Shown piece by piece: positions 1-8,237 of a DNA stretch of 64,000 nucleotides; the stretch's first letter is position 1; every line of letters starts with the position of its first letter. The notes under the pieces are model-generated. The model was not told the origin of the DNA. It searched no databases and worked only from the letters and a program-made list of their open reading frames with translations. The stretch covers positions 101,810-165,809 of the forward strand of contig JANQRG010000037.1 in the NCBI GenBank assembly GCA_028284665.1, given 5' to 3'. A program made the translations under genes and the position numbers. This stretch comes from Croceivirga sp. (GTDB lineage Bacteria > Bacteroidota > Bacteroidia > Flavobacteriales > Flavobacteriaceae).

Positions 1-2
1 GT

Positions 3-1013
3 GTAGAGAGTAATATCTCACAACTGTATTTTCAATCGGCGTCCGAACAGGAGAATCTGGAAACATTACATACGTTTAACTCTGAGCTTATAGCGGAAGA
101 GCTACTCAAAGATTTATCCAAAGATAGTCAGGTAGATAACAATTTGTTAAGGGCTTTATTTAGAAAATTAATTCCTGAACATTTTAGAAGCATTATCAAA
201 TCGAGACCAAATGTTCTTTGGATAATGGATGTAGAAACTGCCAGCTACCCTTTGGAAATGTTTATGGATATGGACAATGATCGATTCCCAACTTTTGTAA
301 ATGTGGGCTTAATAAGGAACGTCATTACTAAATATTCCAGAACAGGATTTACTTCCATTAAAGCAAATACTGCGTTAATTATTGGCGATCCGCATACGGA
401 TGGGTTTCTTGAACAGATTCCTGGAGCTAGCGAAGAAGCAAATTTGGTGTTTGATGTTTTGAAAGAGAAAAACTTCACTATTGATATCCATTTGAAAAAC
501 ACCGGTATAGGAATTATCAATAGTCTGTTCAGTAGAGAACACCAAATAATCCATTTAACCGGACATGGTGTTTACAATCCCAATTCATCTAGCAAAGCAG
601 GTATTGTAATTGGAAAAGATCTCTATTTAACGGCATTGGAAATAGCGTCAATGCCTGTGCCTCCTGAACTGGTTTTTGTTAATTGTTGTCATCCAGAAAG
701 TAGTATGTCAGAAATGGAAAAGCCCGAACATAACTATACTAAATTTGCTGCTTTCTTTGGCACAGAATTAATTGAAGCCGGCGTAAAAGCAGTTGTCGTT
801 GCTGGTTGGGCTATAGATAATGGGGCTTCACAAGTATTTATTAAAGAACTGTATAGTCACGTTTTAGATGGATACCACTTTGGTAAGGCAGTAAAAATGG
901 CAAGAAAAAGTTGTTATTACGCATTTCCTGAAGACAATACTTGGGGAGCATTCCAATGTTATGGAGATCCCTGGTTTGAGTTATCAGCAACACAGATTGG
1001 TGGGGGGAACTGA
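3..1013 (+). CDS. CHAT-domain (caspase-like) protein, 5' end outside window
   Basis: The frame is open from base 3, so the TTG at 144 offered by the ORF track is probably internal and the true start lies upstream of the window. About 336 codons are visible. The C-terminal half carries a CHAT/caspase-like arrangement: a His motif HLTGHG, then about 40 residues later a Cys motif FVNCC, then a strand-rich region with VVVAGWAI and a final WGAFQCYGDP block, which is usual near the end of CHAT domains. CHAT proteins are cysteine peptidases often found downstream of sensor domains, including in gasdermin and type III-E CRISPR contexts. No partner is visible here because the 5' part is missing. The first visible residues are helical and unassigned. 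Function beyond probable cysteine peptidase cannot be said. Confidence 0.72.
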   Translation, partial: VESNISQLYFQSASEQENLETLHTFNSELIAEELLKDLSKDSQVDNNLLRALFRKLIPEHFRSIIKSRPNVLWIMDVETASYPLEMFMDMDNDRFPTFVNVGLIRNVITKYSRTGFTSIKANTALIIGDPHTDGFLEQIPGASEEANLVFDVLKEKNFTIDIHLKNTGIGIINSLFSREHQIIHLTGHGVYNPNSSSKAGIVIGKDLYLTALEIASMPVPPELVFVNCCHPESSMSEMEKPEHNYTKFAAFFGTELIEAGVKAVVVAGWAIDNGASQVFIKELYSHVLDGYHFGKAVKMARKSCYYAFPEDNTWGAFQCYGDPWFELSATQIGGGN

Positions 1014-1086
1014 ATTGTTGAGAATCCAATTCCACACCGAAATCGTAACCAAACTATTGGTAATACTGAAGAAAAATCATTAGTAT

Positions 1087-2256
1087 ATGGCAAAGAGTTC
1101 TAAGAAAAGGATACCTAAAACCAAAACGGTATTCGGTTATTCGAGCATCAAACTTTTCAGTACATATCCTATTCCATTCACCATCCTGTTTTTGATTGTA
1201 ACCTGCCTCGAGGTAAAAGGACAGGATACCAATACGAAGGCCATAGATCAGATCGCCGAGGAGATGGTGGCAAGGATACGAACAGACATAAACCCTGAAT
1301 TTATATATGACTATGAAGATCCTAAGTTTGTTCCTCCTGAGGGTAAAACATTGCTGATCATGGGGCAAACCGTGGAACGTATTACGGAATATATGGATCA
1401 TTTTGGGCATCGCCCCCTCCCCGGTGGTTGGTCAGCCTACTGGGGGATCCCTGAATTTACCGGTATTGCGGAGAAGCATAAAAATGAAACCGGTGCTTCT
1501 CAAAATCACCAGATGCTGATAGATTCGTTTCCAAATACTATTGTTCAAAGTGCGCTATGGATGGTAGGAAAATGGAATGTCGCGCAAAAAGCAGTCAATG
1601 GAGATTACGACCGTGTCGTGAAGAAATACAGTGCCTGGGCTAAAAAGGTGAACAGACCGATTTACCTGAGGATTGGTTACGAATTTGACGGACCCCACAA
1701 CGAATTGGAACCTCGGGAATATGTTAAGGCCTATCGACATATTGTTGATGTTATACGCGCAAAAGGCGCGGACAACGTCGCTTTTGTTTGGCATTCCTAT
1801 GCGTCTAAACCTTTTAAGGACTATCCGATCTCTGCCTGGTATCCGGGGGATAATTATGTAGATTGGGTAGGGATCTCAGTCTTTGGGCATGCGTATGGGG
1901 GTACGGACTTTGGTAGGTATTGTGATAATGTGCTGCAATTTGCCAAACAACACAAGAAACCGGTAATGATCGCTGAGGCTAACCCCATCAAGGGTATCAA
2001 TGAAAACAATAGCGACGTCTGGGAGCAATGGTTTGTTAACTTCTTCACCTTCGCCTACAATAAAAATATTAAGGCCATCAGTTTTATAAACGAAGATTGG
2101 CCTCGGACAAAAATCACCGGAATTTCAGAATGGAAGGACAGTCGGCTCTACAATAACGAATACGTTTCCCGGGCCTGGTTTAAAGAGACCGATAAAGCAC
2201 GTTATTTAAAGCAATCAACGGAACTCTATGAGCGGTTAGGGTATTCGAAGTACTAG
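1087..2256 (+). CDS. GH26-like secreted glycoside hydrolase (beta-mannanase-type fold)
   Basis: A 389-residue protein with a basic N-terminus and a hydrophobic segment near residues 28-42, probably a signal peptide or anchor. The catalytic part looks like clan GH-A, closest to GH26: the acid/base motif RIGYEFDG (Glu about 199) and the nucleophile strand VMIAEANP (Glu about 297), separated by the usual 100 residues. An invariant-looking WHSYAS and a DWVGISVFG strand fit the (beta/alpha)8 barrel. GH26 enzymes cut beta-mannans or related glucans. The beta-mannosidase about 6 kb downstream fits mannan use, but the two genes are not in one operon. The ATG at 1087 is accepted although a shorter start is possible, since the first 25 residues are unusually basic. 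Confidence 0.75.
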   Translation: MAKSSKKRIPKTKTVFGYSSIKLFSTYPIPFTILFLIVTCLEVKGQDTNTKAIDQIAEEMVARIRTDINPEFIYDYEDPKFVPPEGKTLLIMGQTVERITEYMDHFGHRPLPGGWSAYWGIPEFTGIAEKHKNETGASQNHQMLIDSFPNTIVQSALWMVGKWNVAQKAVNGDYDRVVKKYSAWAKKVNRPIYLRIGYEFDGPHNELEPREYVKAYRHIVDVIRAKGADNVAFVWHSYASKPFKDYPISAWYPGDNYVDWVGISVFGHAYGGTDFGRYCDNVLQFAKQHKKPVMIAEANPIKGINENNSDVWEQWFVNFFTFAYNKNIKAISFINEDWPRTKITGISEWKDSRLYNNEYVSRAWFKETDKARYLKQSTELYERLGYSKY

Positions 2257-2346
2257 TCAAGAATGACGCCTGCTACCAAGTTTTGACTTAGGCGATAATA
2301 AAATGCAGTTATGAAGGTAACTTTAACCCCTTAAAAACATTGACCA

Positions 2347-3399
2347 ATGACCAAATCCATCCTGCTTGTTTTCGTAGCCTTGTGGTTACAACCCACTGTA
2401 GCCCAAAATCGCTTTCAGGAAGTTTTTAAAAGCGATAATCGACCACTGCGAGAAAACTTAAGGATCACCTTTGAAGATCCTTTGGGTAATTCAGGGCATC
2501 TTCCGATCACCATTCTCAAAGGTAGTACAGAAGGTCCGGTATTTACCATAGTCGCCGGGGTTCATGGTTTTGAGTATCCCCCCATCGTAGCCTCCCAGGA
2601 GTTGTTGCAGGAAATTGAGGATTCAGAACTCAAAGGCACTTTGATTGTCATTCCTATTGCCAATGTGGCTTCCTTCCATACCCGCACACCATTTATTAAT
2701 CCGCAGGACCAAACCAACTTAAACAATGCTTTTCCCGGAGACCTCAAGGGTACTATTACCCAACAATTGGCCCATTTCATTACAGCCAATATTATTCCGG
2801 TTAGCGATGTGTTCCTGGACATTCATGGTGGGGATGCCTGTGAAGACCTCATCCCTTTTATTTGCTACTACAACAATACCAAAAAGCCGGAACAAACGGC
2901 AGTGGCAAAGACCCTTTCGGAAGTCAGCGGTTTTGAATATATAGTTTCCTATCCCTACACCATTACTGATGCCGAACCCGCAAAGTACACTTTTAAGCAG
3001 GCGGTACAGGATGGCAAAATTGCGTTAAGTATTGAAGCCGGAAAATTGGGCAATGTACAGGAAGAAGCCGTACAACTGATAAAAAAAGGAGTGTATAACA
3101 TGCTTGGGGAAATGGACATGTATCACAAGGGCAGTGCTACTAACGTACCGCGTATTTACCTGAACCATCAAACCTATGTTCGCTCTAAGGTGGAAGGTAT
3201 TTTTTACAGTGCGTTCCAAGCGGGTGATGCTGTAACCCAAGGAGATATGGTAGGGTATACCACAGATGAGTTTGGAAAACGACTGGAGGAATACCGCGCC
3301 CCCAATTCGGGAATCATTTTATACAAATTGGCTACCCCACCGATAAACAAAGGCGATACCGTGATGTGCATCAGTACCCGAAAGGAAGAGAAAGACTAA
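2347..3399 (+). CDS. Exported succinylglutamate desuccinylase/aspartoacylase-family zinc deacylase
   Basis: A 350-residue protein with a short signal peptide (hydrophobic residues 3-18, ending VAQ). Zinc ligands of the AstE/AspA family (M14-like fold) are visible: HxxE in AGVHGFEYPP (His73, Glu76) and the third ligand in LDIHGGD (His160). The catalytic Glu is probably in SIEAGKLG. The C-terminal 60 residues resemble the beta domain that caps the active site in these deacylases. The family hydrolyses N-acyl amino acids or amides. The signal peptide points to an exported member with an unknown substrate. It lies about 90 bp after the GH26-like gene on the same strand. Confidence 0.8.
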   Translation: MTKSILLVFVALWLQPTVAQNRFQEVFKSDNRPLRENLRITFEDPLGNSGHLPITILKGSTEGPVFTIVAGVHGFEYPPIVASQELLQEIEDSELKGTLIVIPIANVASFHTRTPFINPQDQTNLNNAFPGDLKGTITQQLAHFITANIIPVSDVFLDIHGGDACEDLIPFICYYNNTKKPEQTAVAKTLSEVSGFEYIVSYPYTITDAEPAKYTFKQAVQDGKIALSIEAGKLGNVQEEAVQLIKKGVYNMLGEMDMYHKGSATNVPRIYLNHQTYVRSKVEGIFYSAFQAGDAVTQGDMVGYTTDEFGKRLEEYRAPNSGIILYKLATPPINKGDTVMCISTRKEEKD

Positions 3400-3580
3400 C
3401 GGGTTTTCCTGGAAAAGGTGCAGCTTGAGATATTAAGCTTCCAAACCGCCCCAATTACACCAGGGTGCGTGTTCACGAGCTTAGGGTAGTATTGCCTGTC
3501 CTACAACCACTTGTTCCGGAGCTTCCTGTTGCTTTTTCCAGGACCATCAATTGCTTCCAAAAGAGTAATCGGGATTTATG

Positions 3581-3588
3581 TACATTTG
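3581..3588 (+). promoter_or_regulatory. Candidate -7 box upstream of the MFS gene
   Basis: TACATTTG matches the Bacteroidota -7 consensus TAnnTTTG exactly. It would place the transcript start near 3595, only a few bases before the open MFS frame begins at 3601. This argues that translation starts soon after 3600 and not far downstream. No clear -33 TTTG was found at ideal spacing. Confidence 0.4.
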
Positions 3589-3651
3589 AGAATCAAGTAA
3601 CCAACTATCGAAACTCCATCCACAACTCGTGCCCCCTGGTATTATCTAACA

Positions 3652-4872
3652 TTGTTGATCCTGGCCGGTGAGGCGGTATTTATCTTACCTTTTGTCCTTC
3701 CTCGTATTTTTCGTCCTACAGTACTTGACGTTTTTGCGTTGGACAATGTACAATTGGGCCTGTGTTTTTCCATATATGGCATTTTGGCGATACCTTCTTA
3801 CTTGTTTGGTGGCCCCCTGGCGGATAAATACCCGCCCCGAAAATTGATTGCCGTAGCATTATGGCTTACTGCCCTGGGAGGACTCTTCTATGCACAATAT
3901 CCCGACGTCTTTGTGTTACGCATTTTATATGGCTATTGGGGGGTAACCACCATCTTTCTGTTTTGGGCACCCATGATCAAAGCGGCACGGGTATGGGGAG
4001 GGATCAATGCCCAGGGAAAAGCGTATGGGTTTTTAGATGGAGGCAGGGGCCTAACAGGGGCCCTGTTTGGACTTTTAGGGGTTTTGATCTTTTCATTCTT
4101 TTTGACCGAAGCTGCCGATGTCGCTTCACTTTCTGAACGGAAACGAGCGTTCTCCTACATCATTTATACCTCTTCCGGAATCATTTCGATAATCGGCGTA
4201 TTGGTATGGTACTTTATGATCAGCAAAGATGAAGCACAAGGCAATCTGGAGCGGATTACGTTCACCGAAATCCGACAAGTATTGAAATTGCCCTCTGTCT
4301 GGTTGTTGATGGTTATCATCCTGAGTGCCTACGTAGGCTATAAGATTACGGATATCGTTTCACAGTATGCTGAGGAGGTAATGCTTTACGATCAGGTGGA
4401 GGCCGCAAAAACAGGGACACTTCTACAATTTCTGCGACCCACTACAGGGATTTTGGTCGGATTGATCGCCGACAGATATAAGATAACCCGACTCTTGTTT
4501 TTCGGGTTTGTGCTTGCGGTTGTCGGTGGGCTACTCTTTGCCACCGGGATCATCGCGCCGACTACTACCATTTTGTTTTTTCTTTCTGTTGTGGTGATAG
4601 GGGTGGCGGTATATGCATGTCGCGCCTTATATTTTGGTGTGATGCAAGTGGGTAAGATCCCTCTCGCGCTCACAGGTACCGCAGTAGGATTAATATCGCT
4701 TACTGGCTATACCCCGGATATTTTCGCAGGGCCTGCCTATGGCTATTTGCTTGACGCCCATCCCGGGCAGGAGATTGGCCATCAGCATGTTTTTTGGATG
4801 TTCACCGCTTTTTCGTTAATCGGAGGTATAGCGGCTTTTCTCTACGATCGAAAGTATGGAAAAGCAGAATGA
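3652..4872 (+). CDS. Major facilitator superfamily transporter, start uncertain
   Basis: A 12-helix MFS carrier of at least 406 residues. The loop GGPLADKYPPRK between helices 2 and 3 is a good MFS A-motif, and RPTTGILVGLIADRYK repeats it in the second half. Topology and length fit the nitrate/sugar-phosphate-like MFS group; the substrate is unknown. The ORF track starts at a TTG (3652), but that falls inside helix 1. The same frame stays open back to 3601 and reads APWYYLTLLILAGEAVF across the TTG, which looks like the true N-terminus. No ATG, GTG or TTG exists in that extra stretch. An ATC at 3607 would give ME-TPSTTRAPWYY. So either a rare ATC start is used, the start codon has been lost, or there is a sequence error. 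Confidence 0.75.
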   Translation: MLILAGEAVFILPFVLPRIFRPTVLDVFALDNVQLGLCFSIYGILAIPSYLFGGPLADKYPPRKLIAVALWLTALGGLFYAQYPDVFVLRILYGYWGVTTIFLFWAPMIKAARVWGGINAQGKAYGFLDGGRGLTGALFGLLGVLIFSFFLTEAADVASLSERKRAFSYIIYTSSGIISIIGVLVWYFMISKDEAQGNLERITFTEIRQVLKLPSVWLLMVIILSAYVGYKITDIVSQYAEEVMLYDQVEAAKTGTLLQFLRPTTGILVGLIADRYKITRLLFFGFVLAVVGGLLFATGIIAPTTTILFFLSVVVIGVAVYACRALYFGVMQVGKIPLALTGTAVGLISLTGYTPDIFAGPAYGYLLDAHPGQEIGHQHVFWMFTAFSLIGGIAAFLYDRKYGKAE

Positions 4873-4941
4873 ATGGTGTTAAAATAACGCGCTATCCGCA
4901 CACTTTTAATATCTTTCCCGCTTAAATCAAACGAAACACTC

Positions 4942-7900
4942 ATGAGAATTTATGCGCTATTGTTGGCGGTACTGACCACTACTGCCATTACAGCTCAAAT
5001 CCAACCGCAATGGGTACGCTATCCGGCTATTTCACCTGATGGTACTTCCATTGCCTTTACCTACAAAGGCAACCTCTTTCGGGTGCCTACCAGCGGGGGT
5101 GCAGCAACGCAACTCACCTTCCACAAAGCCCACGATTACAAGGCCGTTTGGAGTAAAAATGGAAAGCAAATCGCTTTTGCTTCAGATCGTTATGGCAACT
5201 TTGATGTCTTTGTCATGGATGCCCAGGGAGGAGCCGCTACCCGTTTAACCTATCATAGCAATGATGAGGTACCTTATACCTTTTCAGATGATGACACCGG
5301 GGTACTCCTGGGTGCTGTACGTCAGGATGCTGCGAAACACCGGCAGTATCCTACCCGGGTACAACCCGAACTGTACCAGGTACCTTCCACAGGGGGCAGG
5401 GTAGATCAGGTATTGACGGTTCCGGCACAAGATGTGCAGGTAAACACCGACGGTAGTATGTTGGTGTACCACGATCGCAAAGGCTATGAAAATGAGTTTC
5501 GCAAGCACCATGTCTCTGCCATTGCACGGGATATCTGGAAATACGATGTTAACAACGACAAGCATACGATGTTAACCTCCTTTAAAGGGGAGGACCGGAA
5601 TCCGGTACTGGCTTCCGACGGCAATACCGTCTATTATCTTAGTGAAGCAAGTGGTAGTTTCAACGTACACAAGCTTACCCTGGACAACCCGGGACAAAAC
5701 ACCCAGCTTACCACTTTAACTACCCATCCAGTCCGGCATTTATCCTATGGTAACGGGACGATGGCCTTTAGTTATAATGGTGAGCTTTACACGGTAAAAG
5801 ACGGAGAAACACCCCAAAAGGTAGCTGTGATCATCCGTACTCAAGACGCGGAAAATGCAGATAAATTTGTATCGATCAATTCAGGGATTCGGGAAATGGC
5901 CATTGCACCGAATGGCAAGGAAATCGCTTTTATCGCCAGAGGGGAAGTTTTTGTGACTGCCGTTGAAGGTGGTTTAACGAAACGTTTAACCAATACGCCT
6001 GAACAGGAACGTTTTGTGCGTTTTACCTCCGATGGGAAAGCCGTAGCCTATGCCAGTGAACGGGAAGGAAAATGGCAGATCTATCAAACCGAAAAAGCAC
6101 GTAGTGAAGAGCCCTATTTTTTTGCAGCTACCGTGTTGAATGAAAAATTGATGTTAGGTAAGGAGGTAGATTGTTATTTACCGGAGTTTTCACCCGATGG
6201 CAAATTCATGGCCTTCATTGAAGATCGCCGCACCCTGAAGGTGCTAAACCTAAGCACAAAAGAAGAAAAAACCTTGTTGACCCCAGACGAACTCTACCAT
6301 TTTCAGGACGGGGACAAATATTATAAATGGAGTCCGGATAGCAAATGGTTACTGGTATCCTGGGGGGCTACCTTGAGCAATGGTGAAATCTTATTAGTTG
6401 CTGCTGACGGTACAAAAAAAGAGAACCTGACCCGAAGCGGCTATTACGATTTTTTCCCGAAGTGGGTAGGGGACGGGAATCAAATCTTATGGTTTAGTAA
6501 CCGCGATGGGCTGAAGAGTTATGCGACGAGCGGACGCACCCAGGACGATGTGTACACGCTCTTCCTTACCCAAAAGGGATGGGACAAGTTTCGAATGTCC
6601 AAAGAAGACTACGATCTGCTGCAATTGTTGGAGGAAAAACCCGAAAATGACGAAGACAAGAAAGAGGATGCCGGGAAAAAAACAAAGAAAAAGGGTGATA
6701 CCAAAACAGATGAAAAGGTAAAACCGTTACAATTTGATTGGGAGGATTTGCGGGAACGCAAAGCCCGGTTGACCATTCATTCCTCCAATCTGGCAGATGC
6801 GGTCGTATCCAAAGATGGAGAAAAACTATACTATCTGGCCCGGTTTGAAAAGAACCTGAACTTGTGGGAAACCGAACTTCGGACAAAGAAGACAAAGCTG
6901 CTCATTCCCGTTAATGCAAAGCGTGCCGGTTTGCAATGGGATGCCAAACAGGAACAGCTCTTCCTGCTCAGTGACGGGAAGATACTAAAAGTAGACCTGG
7001 ATGGCGCTAAAACCAAGCCTGTAAAAATGAAATCGGAGATGCAATTGGATACAGATGCCGAGAGACAACATATGTTTGAACATGTTTGGTTGCGGACCAA
7101 TGCCATATTCTATCGTTCCGATTTTCACGGGCAGGATTGGGAGATGCTAAAGAAGGAATACGAAAAGTATGTTCCACATTTGGGTAATTCCTATGAATTT
7201 GCAGAGATGATTTCTGAACTATTAGGGGAACTTAATGTGAGTCATTCCGGGGGACGGTACAATGGTAATATCCCGAATCAGGATGCCACGGCAAGCCTGG
7301 GAATCTTTATGGACTACTCTCATGAGGGTGATGGGATAAAGATTGACGAGATCATTAAGGGAGGCCCTTTGGATAAGGCTGCTTTTACCATTGCACCGGG
7401 AAGTGTTATTGAAAAGGTCAATGGCACCGTCATTGCTGCAACTTCTGACGTGGCCCAATATCTCAATCGTATCGCCGGGCAGTTTGTACTGCTGGACATT
7501 CTAAACCCAACAACCAATAAAAGGCAGCAGATTACGGTAAAACCCATTACCCTTGACGAAGAGAACCGCCTGTTGTACAAACGCTGGGTAAAGCGTAATG
7601 AAAAAGAGGTGGAGGAAAAAAGCGAGGGACTTCTGGGCTATGTGCATATTCCCGGAATGAGCGATGGGCCGTATCGCAATATCTATGAACAGATGTTAGG
7701 CAAGTTTGCAGATAAAAAGGCGGTGATCGTGGACACCCGATTTAACGGCGGGGGTGATCTTGTAGCCGATTTGGCAATGTTCTTTACCGGGGAATCCTTT
7801 ATTTCCTATGAAACGGAAGATCGTAAAGTAGGAGGGGAACCTACTTCGCGTTGGACAAAACCTACCCTGGCTATCTTTAATGAATCCATGTATAGTGACG

Positions 7901-8178
7901 GGCATTGTTTTGCCAGCGGCTATACCGATCTGAATATTGGGACAACCGTAGGGATGCCGGTACCGGGAACTTGTAGTTTTGCGGGCTGGGAGCGCTTACC
8001 CAATGGGGGGACCTGGGGAGTAGTTCCGGTAAGTGCTAAGAACAAAGTAGGAGAATGGATGGAAAACAACCAGACGGAACCCAAGATCTTGGTAAAAAAC
8101 CAGCCTGATGTAATTGATAAAGGGATCGATCAGCAATTGGAACGCGCCATAGCAGAGCTCCTAAAGGAAGTGCAATAA
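4942..8178 (+). CDS. Tricorn-like serine protease (S41) with beta-propeller, PDZ and protease domains
   Basis: A 1078-residue secreted protein with a signal peptide (residues 1-18). Residues 20-390 and about 400-700 are TolB/WD40-like propeller repeats of the form SPDG..IAF. A charged KKEDAGKKTKKKGDTKTDE insert lies near 575. A helical core domain follows with NVSHSGG (His768, matching the tricorn catalytic His), then a PDZ domain (about 780-870) and an S41 protease domain with FNGGGDLV and the nucleophile in MYSDGHC (Ser985). Tricorn proteases degrade oligopeptides in cooperation with aminopeptidases. The bacterial exported relatives probably work in the periplasm. It is the longest gene of the first 11 kb and sits about 70 bp after the MFS gene. 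Confidence 0.88.
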   Translation: MRIYALLLAVLTTTAITAQIQPQWVRYPAISPDGTSIAFTYKGNLFRVPTSGGAATQLTFHKAHDYKAVWSKNGKQIAFASDRYGNFDVFVMDAQGGAATRLTYHSNDEVPYTFSDDDTGVLLGAVRQDAAKHRQYPTRVQPELYQVPSTGGRVDQVLTVPAQDVQVNTDGSMLVYHDRKGYENEFRKHHVSAIARDIWKYDVNNDKHTMLTSFKGEDRNPVLASDGNTVYYLSEASGSFNVHKLTLDNPGQNTQLTTLTTHPVRHLSYGNGTMAFSYNGELYTVKDGETPQKVAVIIRTQDAENADKFVSINSGIREMAIAPNGKEIAFIARGEVFVTAVEGGLTKRLTNTPEQERFVRFTSDGKAVAYASEREGKWQIYQTEKARSEEPYFFAATVLNEKLMLGKEVDCYLPEFSPDGKFMAFIEDRRTLKVLNLSTKEEKTLLTPDELYHFQDGDKYYKWSPDSKWLLVSWGATLSNGEILLVAADGTKKENLTRSGYYDFFPKWVGDGNQILWFSNRDGLKSYATSGRTQDDVYTLFLTQKGWDKFRMSKEDYDLLQLLEEKPENDEDKKEDAGKKTKKKGDTKTDEKVKPLQFDWEDLRERKARLTIHSSNLADAVVSKDGEKLYYLARFEKNLNLWETELRTKKTKLLIPVNAKRAGLQWDAKQEQLFLLSDGKILKVDLDGAKTKPVKMKSEMQLDTDAERQHMFEHVWLRTNAIFYRSDFHGQDWEMLKKEYEKYVPHLGNSYEFAEMISELLGELNVSHSGGRYNGNIPNQDATASLGIFMDYSHEGDGIKIDEIIKGGPLDKAAFTIAPGSVIEKVNGTVIAATSDVAQYLNRIAGQFVLLDILNPTTNKRQQITVKPITLDEENRLLYKRWVKRNEKEVEEKSEGLLGYVHIPGMSDGPYRNIYEQMLGKFADKKAVIVDTRFNGGGDLVADLAMFFTGESFISYETEDRKVGGEPTSRWTKPTLAIFNESMYSDGHCFASGYTDLNIGTTVGMPVPGTCSFAGWERLPNGGTWGVVPVSAKNKVGEWMENNQTEPKILVKNQPDVIDKGIDQQLERAIAELLKEVQ

Positions 8179-8237
8179 CTAGAGATTCTTTTTCGCATAA
8201 ATAATTAGTTGTAAATGCCTAAAATACTTCATGACCT

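Noticed and set aside
3465-3671. 68-aa plus-strand ORF upstream of the MFS gene
   Set aside because: Its end overlaps the start of the MFS frame, composition is not protein-like and it crosses the proposed promoter box.
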